Source: Trifolium pratense (Eukaryota; Streptophyta; Magnoliopsida; Fabales; Fabaceae). From it: a stretch of DNA of 64,000 nucleotides. The notes under the pieces are model-generated. The model was given only the letters and a program-made list of their open reading frames with translations, made no database searches and was not told the origin of the DNA. Location of the stretch: positions 53,342,439 through 53,406,438 of the forward strand of contig NC_060062.1 of the NCBI RefSeq assembly GCF_020283565.1, written 5' to 3'. Made by a program: the position numbers and the translations under genes. Positions 11,850 through 24,345 of the stretch are shown piece after piece; position 1 is the stretch's first letter, and each line of letters starts with the position of its first letter.

Positions 11850-14800
11850 ATGAGTTTCATAACATGGTCACCAAGCCATACATGGCAACCAACAATGACA
11901 ACAGATACAACTACAACAAGTTATTGGTTGAATGTGAGATTCTTCATTTGTGCACTATGGCTTTTGATTTCAATGACACTAGGATCTTATTTAATTTTCA
12001 AGTATGAAGGATTCAATAAACAAAGGGGAGAAAATCATGAAGAAATAGATGGATTGTTGTATGAAGATGAAGCTTGGAATACATGTCTTGAAGGAATTGA
12101 TCCATCTTGGCTTCTTATTTATAGAATAATTTCTTTTATTGTTCTTTTGGCTTTGATCATTGCTAATGTGGCTGCTGAAGGAACTGGCATATTTTACTAC
12201 TATACTCAGTAAGTTATTACATTATGCATATTTTAATAATATAGTTTTTTTTTTTTACCATAATATTGGTACGAAGTTTTTACTGCTGTTAGCGATGACT
12301 AATTTCAGTCAGGAAACCTGTGGAGCACACAAGGTGGGTTCTCCCCTCCCAACCGAGTTTTCTCCATATGCATGAGCCAAAAATCAAACCCCTAACCACA
12401 TGCTTAAGGGGTCAAGACTCTTACCACTTGTATTAAATTAAAAAATATTTTGTATATCTTTTTATATGTTTTTGAAATTTCACTACTTGTTTTGTTGCCT
12501 TTAGCTCCTCAATTAGAGACTTTTGTTTCATAATTATTTTTATATTACTTTTTAGACATTTAGCGTCTCTTTGGAATGACTAATTTGAATTTATCTACCG
12601 ACATAAACACTTGTTTATAAATATTCTAATATATTGTGGTTTGTTTTCTTTCTGTTTAACAGATTGACATTTACTCTGGTCACAATTTACTTTGGGGTAA
12701 AACTTTAAATTTTACTCTTGTACATTATAGTAAAAAATAAATTAGCATGAAAATGTTATATATCTATTTAAAATATTTTCAGTTCATATGTTATCTAAGT
12801 GCTTGTGTTCTAAATTTTACTTTCAGCTTGGATCCTGTTTTTCAATATATGGATGTTTATTGAAAGACAATGAATTTGGTGACAGAACAATTAATGATGC
12901 TTCTTTAGATATTCCTGAACTGCCTAAGAGTCCTGATCAGGAATTCCATACCAGAGAAATTGCTGGTGTATGGGGTTACATTTTTCAAATAATTTATCAG
13001 GTAATTTAATCAAGAGATTCGTTCGGTGTATGTTAATATCTGCAAGATATTTTTTTTTTGGCGTAAACCAGGTATCATCTACACGCATTGCAGAGGCTAC
13101 TCCTTCAAACCTGTTGAACCCAAATGAGCGGCAAACAATCTCGCAAGATATTATCTTCAGGGTTTTAAATAAATATCTACGACCCCTATTTGGGCCGTTA
13201 GTGAAATCACGGTTTTTGATATTGCCAAAACGGAAATGTGACGGAAATTGAGGTTGTATCAGTCACATTTGACCTCTATTTTTGGCAATATCAAGAATCG
13301 TAAAACTGCCTAAAAACCTTGATTAGATCAACTAATGTCTCACTTCGGTTCTCTCTTGTTTTTTAGAACACTAAAATTTAAAATTCTCATTTGAACATGA
13401 AGTTTGTAAGTATGTAACTTGTTTAACAAGTTTCAGTTGTTTTTCATCAAATTTAGGATACAATTTACTGATATAATAATTTTCTCATTTTCTTTATAGA
13501 CTTGTGCAGGTGCTGTAATACTCACTGACATTGTATTCTGGTTCATCCTTTATCCAGTGAGAACATCCAATCATTACAGTCTTGATTTTGTAAGTATCAT
13601 CAACATTGTCTCTAGTCCCTCATTTAATCCTTTTAGTATGAAACTCATACTTGATATTCATGATAACGAACCGGTTAAAAAAAATAAATAAAGATGTAAA
13701 AAAACATAAATAATGAACGCACAATATTTGATAACAAAGTTCGGCTAATTGTGCCTATGTCTCCGACTGGCGCCCTGTATTTAAATACAAAGTTCGGCTA
13801 AGCCTATGTCTCCGACTTTGATAACAAAGTCAGGTAAGACAATAACTATAAATCATACCCAACATACAGAACTATAGGGTCATGTCTTCCATGTTGCAGC
13901 TAATAAGATGCTTTTCTTTCATTTGAAAATATTTGCTATTTTCATTCTTGCAGTTGATTTTTTGCATGCACACCATGAATGTTGTTTTCCTCCTTGGTGA
14001 TACATCATTGAATTGCATGGTGAGTTCTTTTTTAGAAATTTATGGTTGATATATATTTTTAAATTATTTTTTTTGTCAAGTAACTTGATGGCTAGAAGTT
14101 TGCCTCTTGAGGTGAATAAGTAGGAGATTCCGGGTTCGAACCTCGACCCTGCATATAAAATGCAATATCCCTAGCAATTCAGTTATGCTCACGGAAACTT
14201 CCAAACTTTAAATTAACAAATGTTTATTCTTAAACATGCAGAGATTTCCGGTGTTTCGATTCGCATATTTTATCTTGTGGACAGCTGCATTTGTGATTAT
14301 TCAGTGGATAATCCATGTTTTTGTTTCAATTTGGTAAAAATTAGCATTTTTTTTAATGAAATATATACTACATTTTACATGAATGATTTTCTTCATTTAT
14401 AATTTGATAACCTTAATTTGTAACAGGTGGCCTTACCCTTTCCTTGACTTATCAAATTCACATGCACCCTTATGGTATGTTCTCAAATTTCACTTTGTAA
14501 CCATTGCTCAAATAATTGTCTTCTCATTGCTTCAACTGATGAGCTTTTGAAAGAACAGAGCCATCAAAACTATAGATCAATTTAGTTTCTGATTAACATG
14601 TGTTATCCTTTATATGTGAACATATTCTTATTTATTTTATTTATATGAAGTATACTGAAATTTTTGGTCGAGATTAATCTTAGCAAATTAATATATCATT
14701 TATTATTCAAAGTGGTCATTTTACAACTGTCTTTGGGAGAATTTGAACTCGGTAACTTGCAATTAGATTACTAGTGTCCCGGTGTCGGACACGTGTTAGT

Positions 14801-15520
14801 GTTCAATACCAACACTATATAAGTGAGTTGGATATAACATCTACTTTTCCATTTGACGTTGGATTCAACTCATACTTGAAATACCAACAATTTTTCCCTC
14901 TAGTGTGAGTCCATCCATTCTTTATGGGCATACCCCCTCTCAAACGGAAACTTTTTCATCCATACACGTGCACCGCCATTGTGGCACTCAACGGGACATG
15001 CCGCCTAACCATTGTTGTCAGAAAGACTTTTGATACAAGTAGCTGGTCGAACCATTTGTCAAACAATCGGCTCTGATACCGTTGATGGGTCATGAAGGGT
15101 CCGGGGATCATCACTTTGGGCCTTGAACAACTACATAAGTGAGTTGTGCACCACCTCTTAATCCAAAACCTTAAGGCATTAGGTTTTGTGAGTCATCTCA
15201 AAGTGTTCAACATCTACTTTTTCATCTGATGTAGTATTCAACTCACACTTGAAATACCAACACTCTTATGAAAATATAGTATAATCACATTTTCTAGTTG
15301 AATGAGTACTTAATTATTAATCTGTTTATTCAAATCCATCCTAAGTAATTAATTCGTTTTATCACCTTAATTATTTTTTCTCTTGACCTTTTGGATTTTC
15401 AGGTACTTGGTAGTGGCTCTCATGCATTTCCCATGCTACGGCTTATTTGTTTTGATAGTAAAGTTGAAGCATTTTCTGTTATCTAGATCATTTCCTGGAT
15501 CATCTAGAAATGTACATTGA
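11850..15520 (+). CDS. Uncharacterised multi-pass membrane protein (plant At1g10660/At5g62960-like family)
   Basis: Eight exons: 11850-12208, 12663-12696 (34 bp), 12827-13000, 13500-13589, 13954-14019, 14242-14333, 14427-14474 and 15403-15520. All splice sites are GT-AG and the frame closes at TGA, giving 326 aa. About seven hydrophobic segments are visible: residues about 30-50, 87-108 (SWLLIYRIISFIVLLALII), then FTLVTIYFGLGSCFSIYGC, AVILTDIVFWFILYP, LIFCMHTMNVVFLL, FAYFILWTAAFVIIQWII and a last one ending LFVLIVKLKHFLL. The loop between segments 3 and 4 is acidic and hydrophilic. The arrangement resembles a plant family sometimes labelled rolling-stone-like, of unknown function; the exact family name is from memory. 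Introns carry SINEs, a MITE and a TRIM. Confidence 0.85.
12290..12430 (-). repeat. tRNA-derived SINE, family 1
   Basis: Read on the minus strand it starts with a box A-like AAGTGGTAAGAG and box B-like GGTTTGATTTTT, followed by a body ending near GGTTTCCTGACTG. A diverged copy in the same orientation lies at 53140-53285, showing it is a dispersed repeat. It sits in intron 1 of the membrane-protein gene. Confidence 0.6.
13156..13320. mobile_element. Foldback MITE in intron 3
   Basis: An imperfect inverted repeat: TTGATATTGCCAAAA (about 13217-13231) returns as TTTTTGGCAATATCAAG (about 13280-13296). A second pair, GTGAC/GTCAC, lies inside. Outer ends GGTTTTAAA/CTAAAAACC are weakly matched. It is too short to code. 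Confidence 0.55.
14075..14205 (-). repeat. tRNA-derived SINE, family 2
   Basis: Read on the minus strand, a tRNA-like head (AACTGAATTGCTAGGG, then box B GGTTCGAACCC) is followed by a body with a CACCTCAAGAGG stretch. The T-run at its plus-strand left side is the A-rich 3' tail. Related copies lie at 29150-29300 and 29515-29660. Confidence 0.65.
14808..15262 (-). mobile_element. TRIM in intron 7
   Basis: On the minus strand a 180-bp 5' LTR (15262-15083, starting TGTTGGTATTTC and ending CCCATCA) is followed by a primer site GGTATCAGAGCC (15080-15069). There is a short interior, then a purine tract (about 14902-14890) and a shortened 3' LTR beginning at 14889 with the same TGTTGGTATTTC start. 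A diverged copy of the same family lies at 32175-32580. Confidence 0.7.
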
Positions 15521-16393
15521 TAACACATTCCAAAAATATCAATATCTTTGAATGAGTGTTTTATACTTTAGCTAGCATAAGTAACAGAAGCATTTTGAAA
15601 TTTAGATTTAGAGTATAGCTTATAGCTTATGTACACATATTCATCTTTTCCATGTCTCTTGTTGCATGTCCTCAACTCTTTCAGAACTACAAGCCTTTAG
15701 AAGAATGCATTAAGTAAGCCTAATATCAAATATTTTGACCTATCGATCTCGACCATTGATTTGAAAAAGACGCATTATAATAATCCCTTTAGTATGTAGT
15801 AGTATTATGTAGTAGTCAATCTCGATCATTAATTTGAGGTCATGATACTTCATACACATACACAAAAACAATCTCAAGCTTAGTTTAGATCGGACGGTTG
15901 TATGGAATTTGTTTCTTGTTTATTATGTATATATGTATCAAATTATCTTTGTACGAGAAATTCATAATCAATTTTATGTATGAAGTTTAGTTATATTAAT
16001 TCCCTAATTTTGTTATAAATAATTTTAGAATAAAATTAATGAGAAAGTATCGGTAAATTGATATAAATACTTAATTTGACACTTCTAAGATGTTATTTGA
16101 AGGAAATCAAACTCTTCACCTGTTTGTAGAAAAGTATTTCCGAGAGCATAATTCAGTTAATGTAAAGACATTAAAACATGTAAGTGTCGGAGTTTGAATT
16201 TAAGATTTTTCACTTATGATAAAATTCTAATCACTAAATTACTTGACAAAAAAGAAAAAGAAAAGTTTTCTAAAGTATTTCAAAGTTGTAAAAATAGTAC
16301 ACGCCCTATTCTAAATCTAATGGGCTTGATTAATGGACCAAATACTACTGGTGCAAATCATTGCAAAAACTCTTTCCTTTTTTTTTTTTTCTT

Positions 16394-16426
<33 letters not shown>
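15521..16426. other. Intergenic, ending in a (TA)n run
   Basis: AT-rich sequence with no gene. 16376-16394 is a T-rich run and 16397-16426 a TA microsatellite that borders the foldback element. Confidence 0.6.
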
Positions 16427-16428
<2 letters not shown>

Positions 16429-18047
16429 GGGCTGCTAACTTAGACCCAGTTGGGTCTAAGTTAGCAAGGTGCACCTTTTCAGTTGGACCAAAATACCCAT
16501 TCTTTTTAATTAATTAACCAAATTACCATCAATGGACGCGGATCCAGTGTCGCGCGCGTACCGCAGTACCATGGTTACAGGCTGTTGATTTCCATCAGAC
16601 AGCCAAGATCTGATCTCATCAAGACTGTCTGATCAATCAGACAGCCCAGATCATCCGAATCCATCAGATTCCAACGCGTGCACCACACTGGATTACACCC
16701 TGGAGAGAGAAGAATCTACTTTTTAAAAGCAGGACACGTGTCGCTGTCTGATTGGCTGGGCGTGATTTTTTTCCATTTAATACTTTGAACTCAATTATTT
16801 CGTTGTAAATTAATTTTTTATTTATTTTTTTTATACCAAAATTCATAATTTTTTTTTCTCTACAAATAGAGACTTGGTTCGTTTGATTTGGACACAGAAA
16901 AAAAAAACCCAATTTTTCACTACCTTAATCTCATTTTTCACTACCTTACATCAACTCACTGAAACCATTCTACCAGCAAAATGGTTTCAGATTACAACTC
17001 TCTGAAACCATTGTACCAGATAAATGGTTTCAGAAGCAAACACAATTAATAAATTACTCACTGAAACCATTCTACCAGTAAAATGGTTTCAGAATACAAC
17101 TATGTGCAACCATTCTACAAGTTAAATGGTTTCAGAAGCAAATAACTAATAATCAACTTACTGAAACCATTCTACCAGCAAAATGGTTTCAGATTACAAC
17201 TCTCTGAAACCATTGTACCAAATAAATGGTTTTAGAAGCAAACACAATTAATAAATTACTCATTGAAACCATTCTACCAGTAAAATGGTTTCAAAATACA
17301 ACTATGTGCAACCATTCTACCAGTAAAATGGTTTCAGAAGCAAACATTAGTTTTTAATTACAGTTTTATCTCATTTAATTAACTAAAAATAGTTTCAGGT
17401 CTCCAAAAATTTCATAAAATATACCAAAAGTTCCAGAATATTATCTACTATTTTCCTGGTATAATGGTTTCAGTGAGTTGGTTGAGTGGTGCGTGTTAAA
17501 TTACAACACACAAGTAACATATTTAGTAGACAAAAAATGAGATTAAGGTAGTGAAAAATTGCGTTTTTTTTTTCGGTGTCCAAATCAAACGAACCAAGTC
17601 TCTATTTGTAGGCAAAAAAAAATTATGAATTTTGGTATAAAAATAAAAAAATAAAAAATTAATTTACAACGAAATAATTGAGTTCAAAGTATTAAATGAA
17701 CAAAAATCACGCCCAGCCAACCATTGTATGACACGTGTCCTACTTTTAAAAAGCAAATTTTTCTCTCTCCGGGTTGTAATCCAGTGTGGCGTAGGCGCTG
17801 GAATCTGATGGATCAGGATAATCTGGGATGTCTGATTGATCAGACAGTCTTGATGAGATCAGATCTTGGCTGTCTGATGGAAATCAACGGTCTGTAACCA
17901 TGGTCCTTCGGTACGCGCGCGACACTGGATCTGCGTCTACTAATGGGTATTTTGGTTAATTAATTAAAAAGAATGGGTATTTTGGTCCAATTGAAAAGGT
18001 GCACCTTGCTAACTTAGACCTAACTAGGGTCTAAGTTAGAAAACCCC
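16427..18047. mobile_element. Long-TIR foldback element (Mutator-like, non-autonomous)
   Basis: The left arm (16427 to about 16978) and right arm (about 17455 to 18047) are inverted copies about 550-590 bp long. Both begin with GGGG and a GCTAACTTAGACC motif that is itself palindromic with the following GGTCTAAGTTAGC. Shared internal blocks include the GTACGCGCGCGACACTGG stretch and the GATCAGACAGTC stretch. There is no transposase. It sits between TA runs, so the target duplication cannot be read. Mutator-like is inferred from the long TIRs. Confidence 0.8.
16959..17340. repeat. Tandem array of eight hairpins, about 102-bp unit in ABAB order
   Basis: Eight copies of CTGAAACCATT, a 10-base loop, and AATGGTTTCAG start near 16959, 17002, 17061, 17104, 17161, 17204, 17263 and 17306. 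Spacing alternates about 43 and 59 bp. The second hairpin of each pair alternates between two sequence versions, so the true repeat is about 203 bp twice over. It fills the loop of the foldback element. Confidence 0.85.
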
Positions 18048-19477
18048 TATATATATATATATAAAATAACTACACATGAGGAAAAAGTAGACGGGTAGCT
18101 AATCCTTTTTGAATAGCAAAACTCAATCTTTGAAAAACTACACTCCTAGACCTAGGTATCACGACATTATAATGCATGACATTTGAACTCTTTTCAAAAG
18201 GTTTAAAAGCCTCTTCCCTTGCAATAAATTACAAAATTCTTGTTTACACTACTTATTTACAACACTCCCTCTTGGTGATCAATATCAATCATCGTTCTAT
18301 AAGCTTAAGCAAAGTGGACTGTTTTTTTTATAAGAAATCATTTCATTTTCATAATTGTTGTTTCGTTCCTACTAATAAGAGCAAAAATTTTTCTCTTTAA
18401 ACCCCCAATGTTTCTTCCGACCCCTCAAAATTCCAATTTTGCCCCTCAAAACTATTTTTTTTTGAAATCTATTTTATAAAATAGACTAAAATGTAGTTTT
18501 TAGATCTATCTTTTTTCATTCACATTTCAGTGTTTCAAATATGATTTTCCAAAAAGTTAACTATTTCATAAAATGTTTTACAAAAATTCAAATATTTTGG
18601 TACGCAGAATCCAAAATTGCTTTGAAAAACGTTTTCCAAAATCATTTTGAAAAATGTTTTCCGAAATCCTGTTATCTGTGATTAGAACCGCAAATTTAAT
18701 ATTCTAACTAATCATGAGTCTCAATCATTTTTAGGGTTGATTCTTCCACTTTTGTTTGATTGGGTCAAGTTTTTATCCTCTAACTTTATTAATTTCGTTT
18801 TATTTAATATATTTTCTTTTGCTTAAACAAAATAATCATCCCCAACATCAAGTCTATTAAGTTCAATATAGAGACACATGTTTTGTAGTAAGAAGCATCT
18901 AATCTAACAACTAACACCTGCATGCATTAACGTAGTAGAGGTCCCTTTGCATTGAAGAATGATAAATGCCATTATGAGACACAGATAAGAGCATATCATA
19001 TTATCCACATTTTTCACTATCATTACCGTTATGGCTTGCTTGCTTATATCCTTGTCTTATCCACAACAATAATACTCATGGCTCATCACTAAGCCATGTG
19101 AGTTAAATGCCCAATTGTAACCATAAAACTTTAGTTTATGTGTTCTTCCACGATTTTTTTTTTTTATCTAAAAATCCAATTTTTATATGTAACCCAAATT
19201 CAAATTACCTCACTTTATACAAATTCAATTTAATTACTCAATTTAAAACGTTTCTTTACCTTACAAAAAAATAAAAATAAATAACATATAGCAATTCCCA
19301 TAAAATTAATAATTATGACCGACGAATGAATATAATGACACATTTATCTCTTAACAAAAATACAACAATATCATTTAACAACATATATACTATAAAAAAG
19401 AGCATTACTATGTACATTTTTTTCACATTGCTCACTAATCAAGCAATATCTTCCTATCAACTATGACAATGACTGCA
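18048..19477. other. Intergenic, AT-rich
   Basis: No gene is seen. 18550-18670 has loosely repeated 'GTTTTCCAAAATCATTTTGAAAA' pieces, possibly repeat debris. Confidence 0.5.
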
Positions 19478-19485
19478 ACTAAGAG

Positions 19486-20038
19486 TAGAGATGACAAAAA
19501 AAACCCAAACCCGAGAGACCCACCCGAACCCAAACCCAAGTCAACGGGCGAAATCCGATTTGACTGGGTTGGAGTTTGGGTTCGGGTGACACCCGATAAT
19601 ATGGGTGTGGGTTTGGTATCAGTTAAACCCACGCCCGAAACTCATACACCCACCCGAAATATTTTATAATTACCTAATTACCCCCCATAGTCTCCCTCAA
19701 TTTCCCTGGAAGACCTTAATTTTAGTTGTAATTTAATTTCTTGAAAGTCTATGTTGTAATTTCTTGAAAGTCTATGTTTGAATTTTCTTAGAAGACCTTA
19801 ATTTTAGTTGTAATTTAATTCAAAGTCTATGTTGGAATTTAATTTCATAAATTTGCAAATTATTTTCAAATGTGCTGCGGTTTTGGGTTTGGGTGGAAAA
19901 AATCCGAACCCAATGAGTGTGGGCGTGGGTGTTGTTTTGCCACCCGAACAACCTTTGAGTTTGAGTTTGGGTGATGATTTCGGGTGTGAGTTTGGTAAGT
20001 GTCAAACCCGCAACCATGGGCGCCCGTTGCCATCCCTA
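19486..20038. mobile_element. hAT-type MITE with ACCCG/CGGGT subterminal repeats (copy 1)
   Basis: The ends are TAGAGATGACA and TTGCCATCCCTA. The flanks ACTAAGAG (19478-19485) and GCTAAGAG (20039-20046) form an 8-bp target duplication with one mismatch. The outer regions are full of ACCCG or CGGGT/GGGTTTGGG words, and the centre is AT-rich. It is closely related to 46780-47307. Confidence 0.85.
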
Positions 20039-20159
20039 GCTAAGAGAGGTTTTAAACATTCTTAATTTTTATGTGTTGTACATATAATTTCCGATTCAAA
20101 ATTGAAATATATTCTTTTCTTTTTTTATTGTATTAAGCTTAGACTATTTAAACTCATTA

Positions 20160-23108
20160 TCTACTATATAAGAAAAAAAATGCATAGAAAATCACCAATT
20201 TGCCCCTTTTTCATTTTTTGACACATAATCAATTCAGGATTATTTTGTGACTTTATTCAAAAGTTAGTAGAAAAACTTCCCACTACCTTTTTTGTTAACT
20301 TCCAAATACATTTTTTGACTGTCTGTTATTTTCTTTTTTTCTTCTTCAAAATTTTCAGAAACAAACATTAATGTTACGCATTTTATTTTGTCAAAAAAGA
20401 AAAATCTTTTATCTCATGTTATTTGTTATAATCAATCAATCATCTTGAAAAACAAGTATATAATTAAGTTAAAAGAAAAAAGGGAAAGTATTTATATTTT
20501 TTTTTTTCTTTTTTATAATAAGAGAGTAAAATTCATGTACAAATAAAAAGAGAGATTCAATGAAATTCTTTATTTCAACGTCATAAGTGCATTATACCAA
20601 ATAAGACAACAAATGTATGTTTTTTTTTTTTTTTTACAATATAGAGGTATATGGTGTTGTTTCCATTTATTTATGATATTTTATTTGAGTCCAACCCTTT
20701 CTTTAGTGTAATTTTATCATTTATTGTTTATGTTTTGTTATTTTAGATTCACTCAACTTGATTTATGGACTTCAATCCAATATTTAATTAAGTTAATTTT
20801 CAATTTGTAGTTCAACTCAATAAATTTAATTAATTTAATACAAGAATATGGTGGGAGAAAAACTGAAAAACTTCCGTAAAAAAATGGTGAGTCAAAAACA
20901 ATAAAAATTGTCAGTTACCTCAAGAGGATTATTCTCTACAATTGCGCGCGAATGATGCATTTAGTTTAAAAAAAAACAGTAGAATTTAAATACAAAGTTG
21001 AAAATAGTTGAAAAATAAATGACATTTTTTAGATGTTTTTTTTTTGAAAGATTTTTTGTTGTTGATATAAGGACTAATATTTTTTTTAACAAACCAAAAT
21101 GAGATATATTGACATAGACAACCTCCCCAACACAAGACGTACCGAGGTAGACTATAAAAGTTTACAAAGAGTCAGAGAAACAAAACCATAAACAAATCAC
21201 ACAAGAAAGATATAACAAGAAAGATATGACTTTCGTTCTTATGAGATTTTTCTATGCGGAAGAAAATTATTGGAGAAAAAAAATTGACTAAAATATTATG
21301 TTGCCTATTTTTTTTAATTTTTTAATAATTCTACGGGTTATATTCATATTAATATGAGAAACTAATTTTTTTGGATATATCTACGGGTCTTATATTTTTA
21401 CTCGTATATTAGTAAAATTGTTTATTATTTTTTTATAATTTTACGAGTTATAGTCATATATTAATATGGGGACATAATCTTTCGTGTGAATTCTACGGGA
21501 CCTATGTTTTCCCTTTTTTTTTTAGACTAACAACAAACAATATTCATTTATTCAACTAAGTAGAGTACGTGTGAATCTGCACTGAATCTGAATCAGAGCA
21601 AGTCTGAAAATCTGAACAAAACAAACATCGTACTACAATGGAATTAAACCGAACACCGTACCAAGACGCGAACTCAAGACAAAAAACTCTGCACTAAGAC
21701 GGGATTAAAACAACATCAGACAAGAACAACAAAAGAAAACTCAAATGAAACATAAGAATGTGTGGAAATCACTTATTTAAATAAGAAAAATATAAAACAA
21801 TCAAAATGCGGTGATTTCAAATCAAAATTGATCCAAAATCACCCTCTTTGAAAGATGAACAAGAATAAAAAGCCAAAAGTAGGGTTTACTATGTTGTTGT
21901 TGTGAGGCGGCTATGAAAAAACAAAAAGTGGCATATGTTTTTCCTCTTATTAATAAGATTTCATGTTCTTTAATAATTTATGTAGGACCTATATATATTT
22001 ATACTCATGAATTAATAAGATAACCTTTTTTTTGTGATTTCTACGAGACTTATAATTTTAATCATATATTAATAAAGTTGTTTATTTTTTATATAATTTT
22101 GCGGGTTATACTAGATCAAATATTAATACAAAGACCTAATTATTTTGTTCATTTTTACAAGACATATATATTTTTTATTAATATATTAATAAGTATACTC
22201 ATTCTTGACATATATTTATACTCATGCATTAACAGAAGGATATAATCTTTTGTGTGATTTATGCGGTGCTTGTGTTTTTTTTTTTTAACAAACTAAAATG
22301 AATTTTATTATTAATAATGAGTCCTGATTGACACAAGGTGTACTAAACAAAACAACAACAGTTTATATCATACACGTATGCAAGGCCTATGTTTTTACTC
22401 TTATTAATAAAATTTACAGTTTTTAACTATTTTTTGTGAACTTATATTTATACTCATATATTAATATATGATAATGTGATCTTTTGTGCGGTTTATGCGG
22501 GACCTATGTTTTTTACTCATATTAATACGTTTGTCGGTTCTTTTATAACATCTACGGAACCTATAAAATACTCATATATTAATATGGAAACTTTTTTTTG
22601 TGATTTCTACGGGGCTTATACTTTTATTTATATATTAATAAAGTTGTCTATTTTGTTTTACAATTTTACGGATTATACTCATATTTAATACGGTGACCTA
22701 ATTATTTTGATGATTTTTGTGACACCTATATTTTCACTAACATATTAACAAGGTTACCTATTTTTTAATAATTTTAAAAGGATTATATTTATACTCATAT
22801 ATTTAATACAATGACCTAATTTTTTGGTGGTTTTTACGAGGCCTATGTTTTTACTAATATATTAATAAGTTAACCTATTTTTCCATAATTTCTTCATTAT
22901 CATTTATATTCAAATATTAATACGGAGACATAATGTTTTTTTGTGATAATTTTACCATTGTTCTTTTTCTATTTTTTTACCAAATATTATATCTTTCTAT
23001 TTTTTTTTAATCTTTTAATCTACTTCCCAATAAATTACTATTTTTATGTTAACAAGTGAGGAGTGATAACGCTGCGACTCCCGTGCGGACGCATGGGTGT
23101 CCTGCTAG
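20160..23108 (+). mobile_element. Non-autonomous Helitron, about 2.95 kb
   Basis: It begins TCTACTATATAAG after an A (20159) and ends CCTGCTAG (23108) before a T, matching insertion between A and T. An imperfect 7-bp hairpin (CCCGTGC, GGAC, GCATGGG) lies about a dozen bases before the CTAG end. The interior codes for nothing and has many degenerate repeats around 'TACTCATATATTAATA' and 'TTTCTACGGGCTTATA' (about 21290-22960). No RepHel protein is present. Confidence 0.8.
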
Positions 23109-23500
23109 TATAAAAAGAGAAAGAGATACAAATGAGGGGAAACAAACAAACCTTCCCCAAGGTTAAGAAAAATGAAAATTAGACAAACCGAACCGATTTC
23201 TAACAAGGTCCTAAAAATAATAAGGCAACTATCATTATCAGTTATAAGCTACCATTAATGGCAATGCCTAAATTGATTAGCTTGTCTATAGATGTGAGAG
23301 ACAACAAAATACATACTTCTCACTAAATGCAAGCAATTATTTCAACGATTTCTTAGCTTTTAAGAAATGGCTAGGTGCGACTTGAAAGCTAGAGTCACCA
23401 GCTTGGAATCACACTCAAGCCAAAAATGATTCTTATATTTACTATGAACAACCTCAATAGCAGCATCAATAAATTCAGAAGAGAAAACGTCACTAAAAAT
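23109..23500 (-). pseudogene. LINE 3'-end fragment (RNase H-like region)
   Basis: Reading leftward from about 23498, the minus strand encodes a short stretch with HFWLECDSKLVTLAFKSH, the RVT_3/RNase H-like tail found in plant LINE ORF2. It then loses frame, with 3' sequence running to the Helitron end. Upstream reverse transcriptase is absent. Confidence 0.6.
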
Positions 23501-23567
23501 ATATATTTAACACTAAAGAAGAAGAAAAAAGATGAACACGTACATATGAACAAAGAAGAGAAGAACA

Positions 23568-23571
<4 letters not shown>

Positions 23572-23659
<88 letters not shown>
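23572..23659. repeat. (TA)n microsatellite
   Basis: About 44 perfect TA units. Length is likely polymorphic and may be compressed or expanded in assembly. Confidence 0.95.
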
Positions 23660-23661
<2 letters not shown>

Positions 23662-23668
23662 TTATTAC

Positions 23669-24345
23669 TGTTGGAAAATTTGGATCTATTCACAATAATA
23701 AATCACATATAAATTTAAATAACTCAACAAGAATTATAGAGAATAAATTGAAATAAAATTCATATAAACTTATCTTGTTATTGCGGTGATTGATGTCGGC
23801 AACTGTAAAGTAATTTCATCGCGATTGCACAAACCATGAACGACCTGCAAAATACTCAACCGTAATACAATACCTGAGGCGTGCTGATCGCACTGTCCTT
23901 AAGGATTTATCCGCCTCATTAAGCGCAAATCCCCCAGGATTCAACAGGTCCTTCCCGGATATGAATCATATCCGAGGTGACAGAACTAACAAGATATTTA
24001 TTAGACACCGGTGATGTAATCCAGGAAAATAACTCAATTATATGTGAAAAGGAAGAAATTTTCTTAAGAGTATTGCTCTAATCACTTATATTTTACTCAC
24101 ATCTCATTCTCATGATTTTTCCTCTCACGTACCACCATCTTCTATTCTTTTACATAATATACTCATGTTCCAATTAATAATAGTACCCAGCAAAACCTCC
24201 AATCCTAGTAATTAAGATTAAAAACCAAGTAAATAGGCATTAAAACAAAAACGTGTACTATGTTATGACTTGATAAAAAATTAATTAATTTAATCACTAT
24301 ACAATAATTAACTTTAAAATAAATTATTCTATAAAATATCTAACA
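23669..24345 (-). repeat. 3' LTR of a decayed LTR retrotransposon
   Basis: The ends are TGTTGGAAAA (23669) and ATCTAACA (24345). Next to the right end the minus strand carries TATGGGGGAT, a purine tract that on the minus strand would precede the LTR, so this is the 3' LTR of a leftward element. It contains an 8-bp hairpin CGGATATG/CATATCCG near 23956-23974. Confidence 0.6.

Noticed and set aside
14075..14205. Possible tRNA gene (box B GGTTCGAACC)
   Set aside because: No cloverleaf can be formed; the repeat nature and tail identify it as a SINE, as for 47320-47410 and 12290-12430.
16959..17340. CRISPR-like array of repeats and spacers
   Set aside because: The spacers repeat in ABAB order and the whole lies in a plant foldback transposon.
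23426..23698. Open frame across the TA microsatellite
   Set aside because: It encodes only an Ile-Tyr run from (TA)n.
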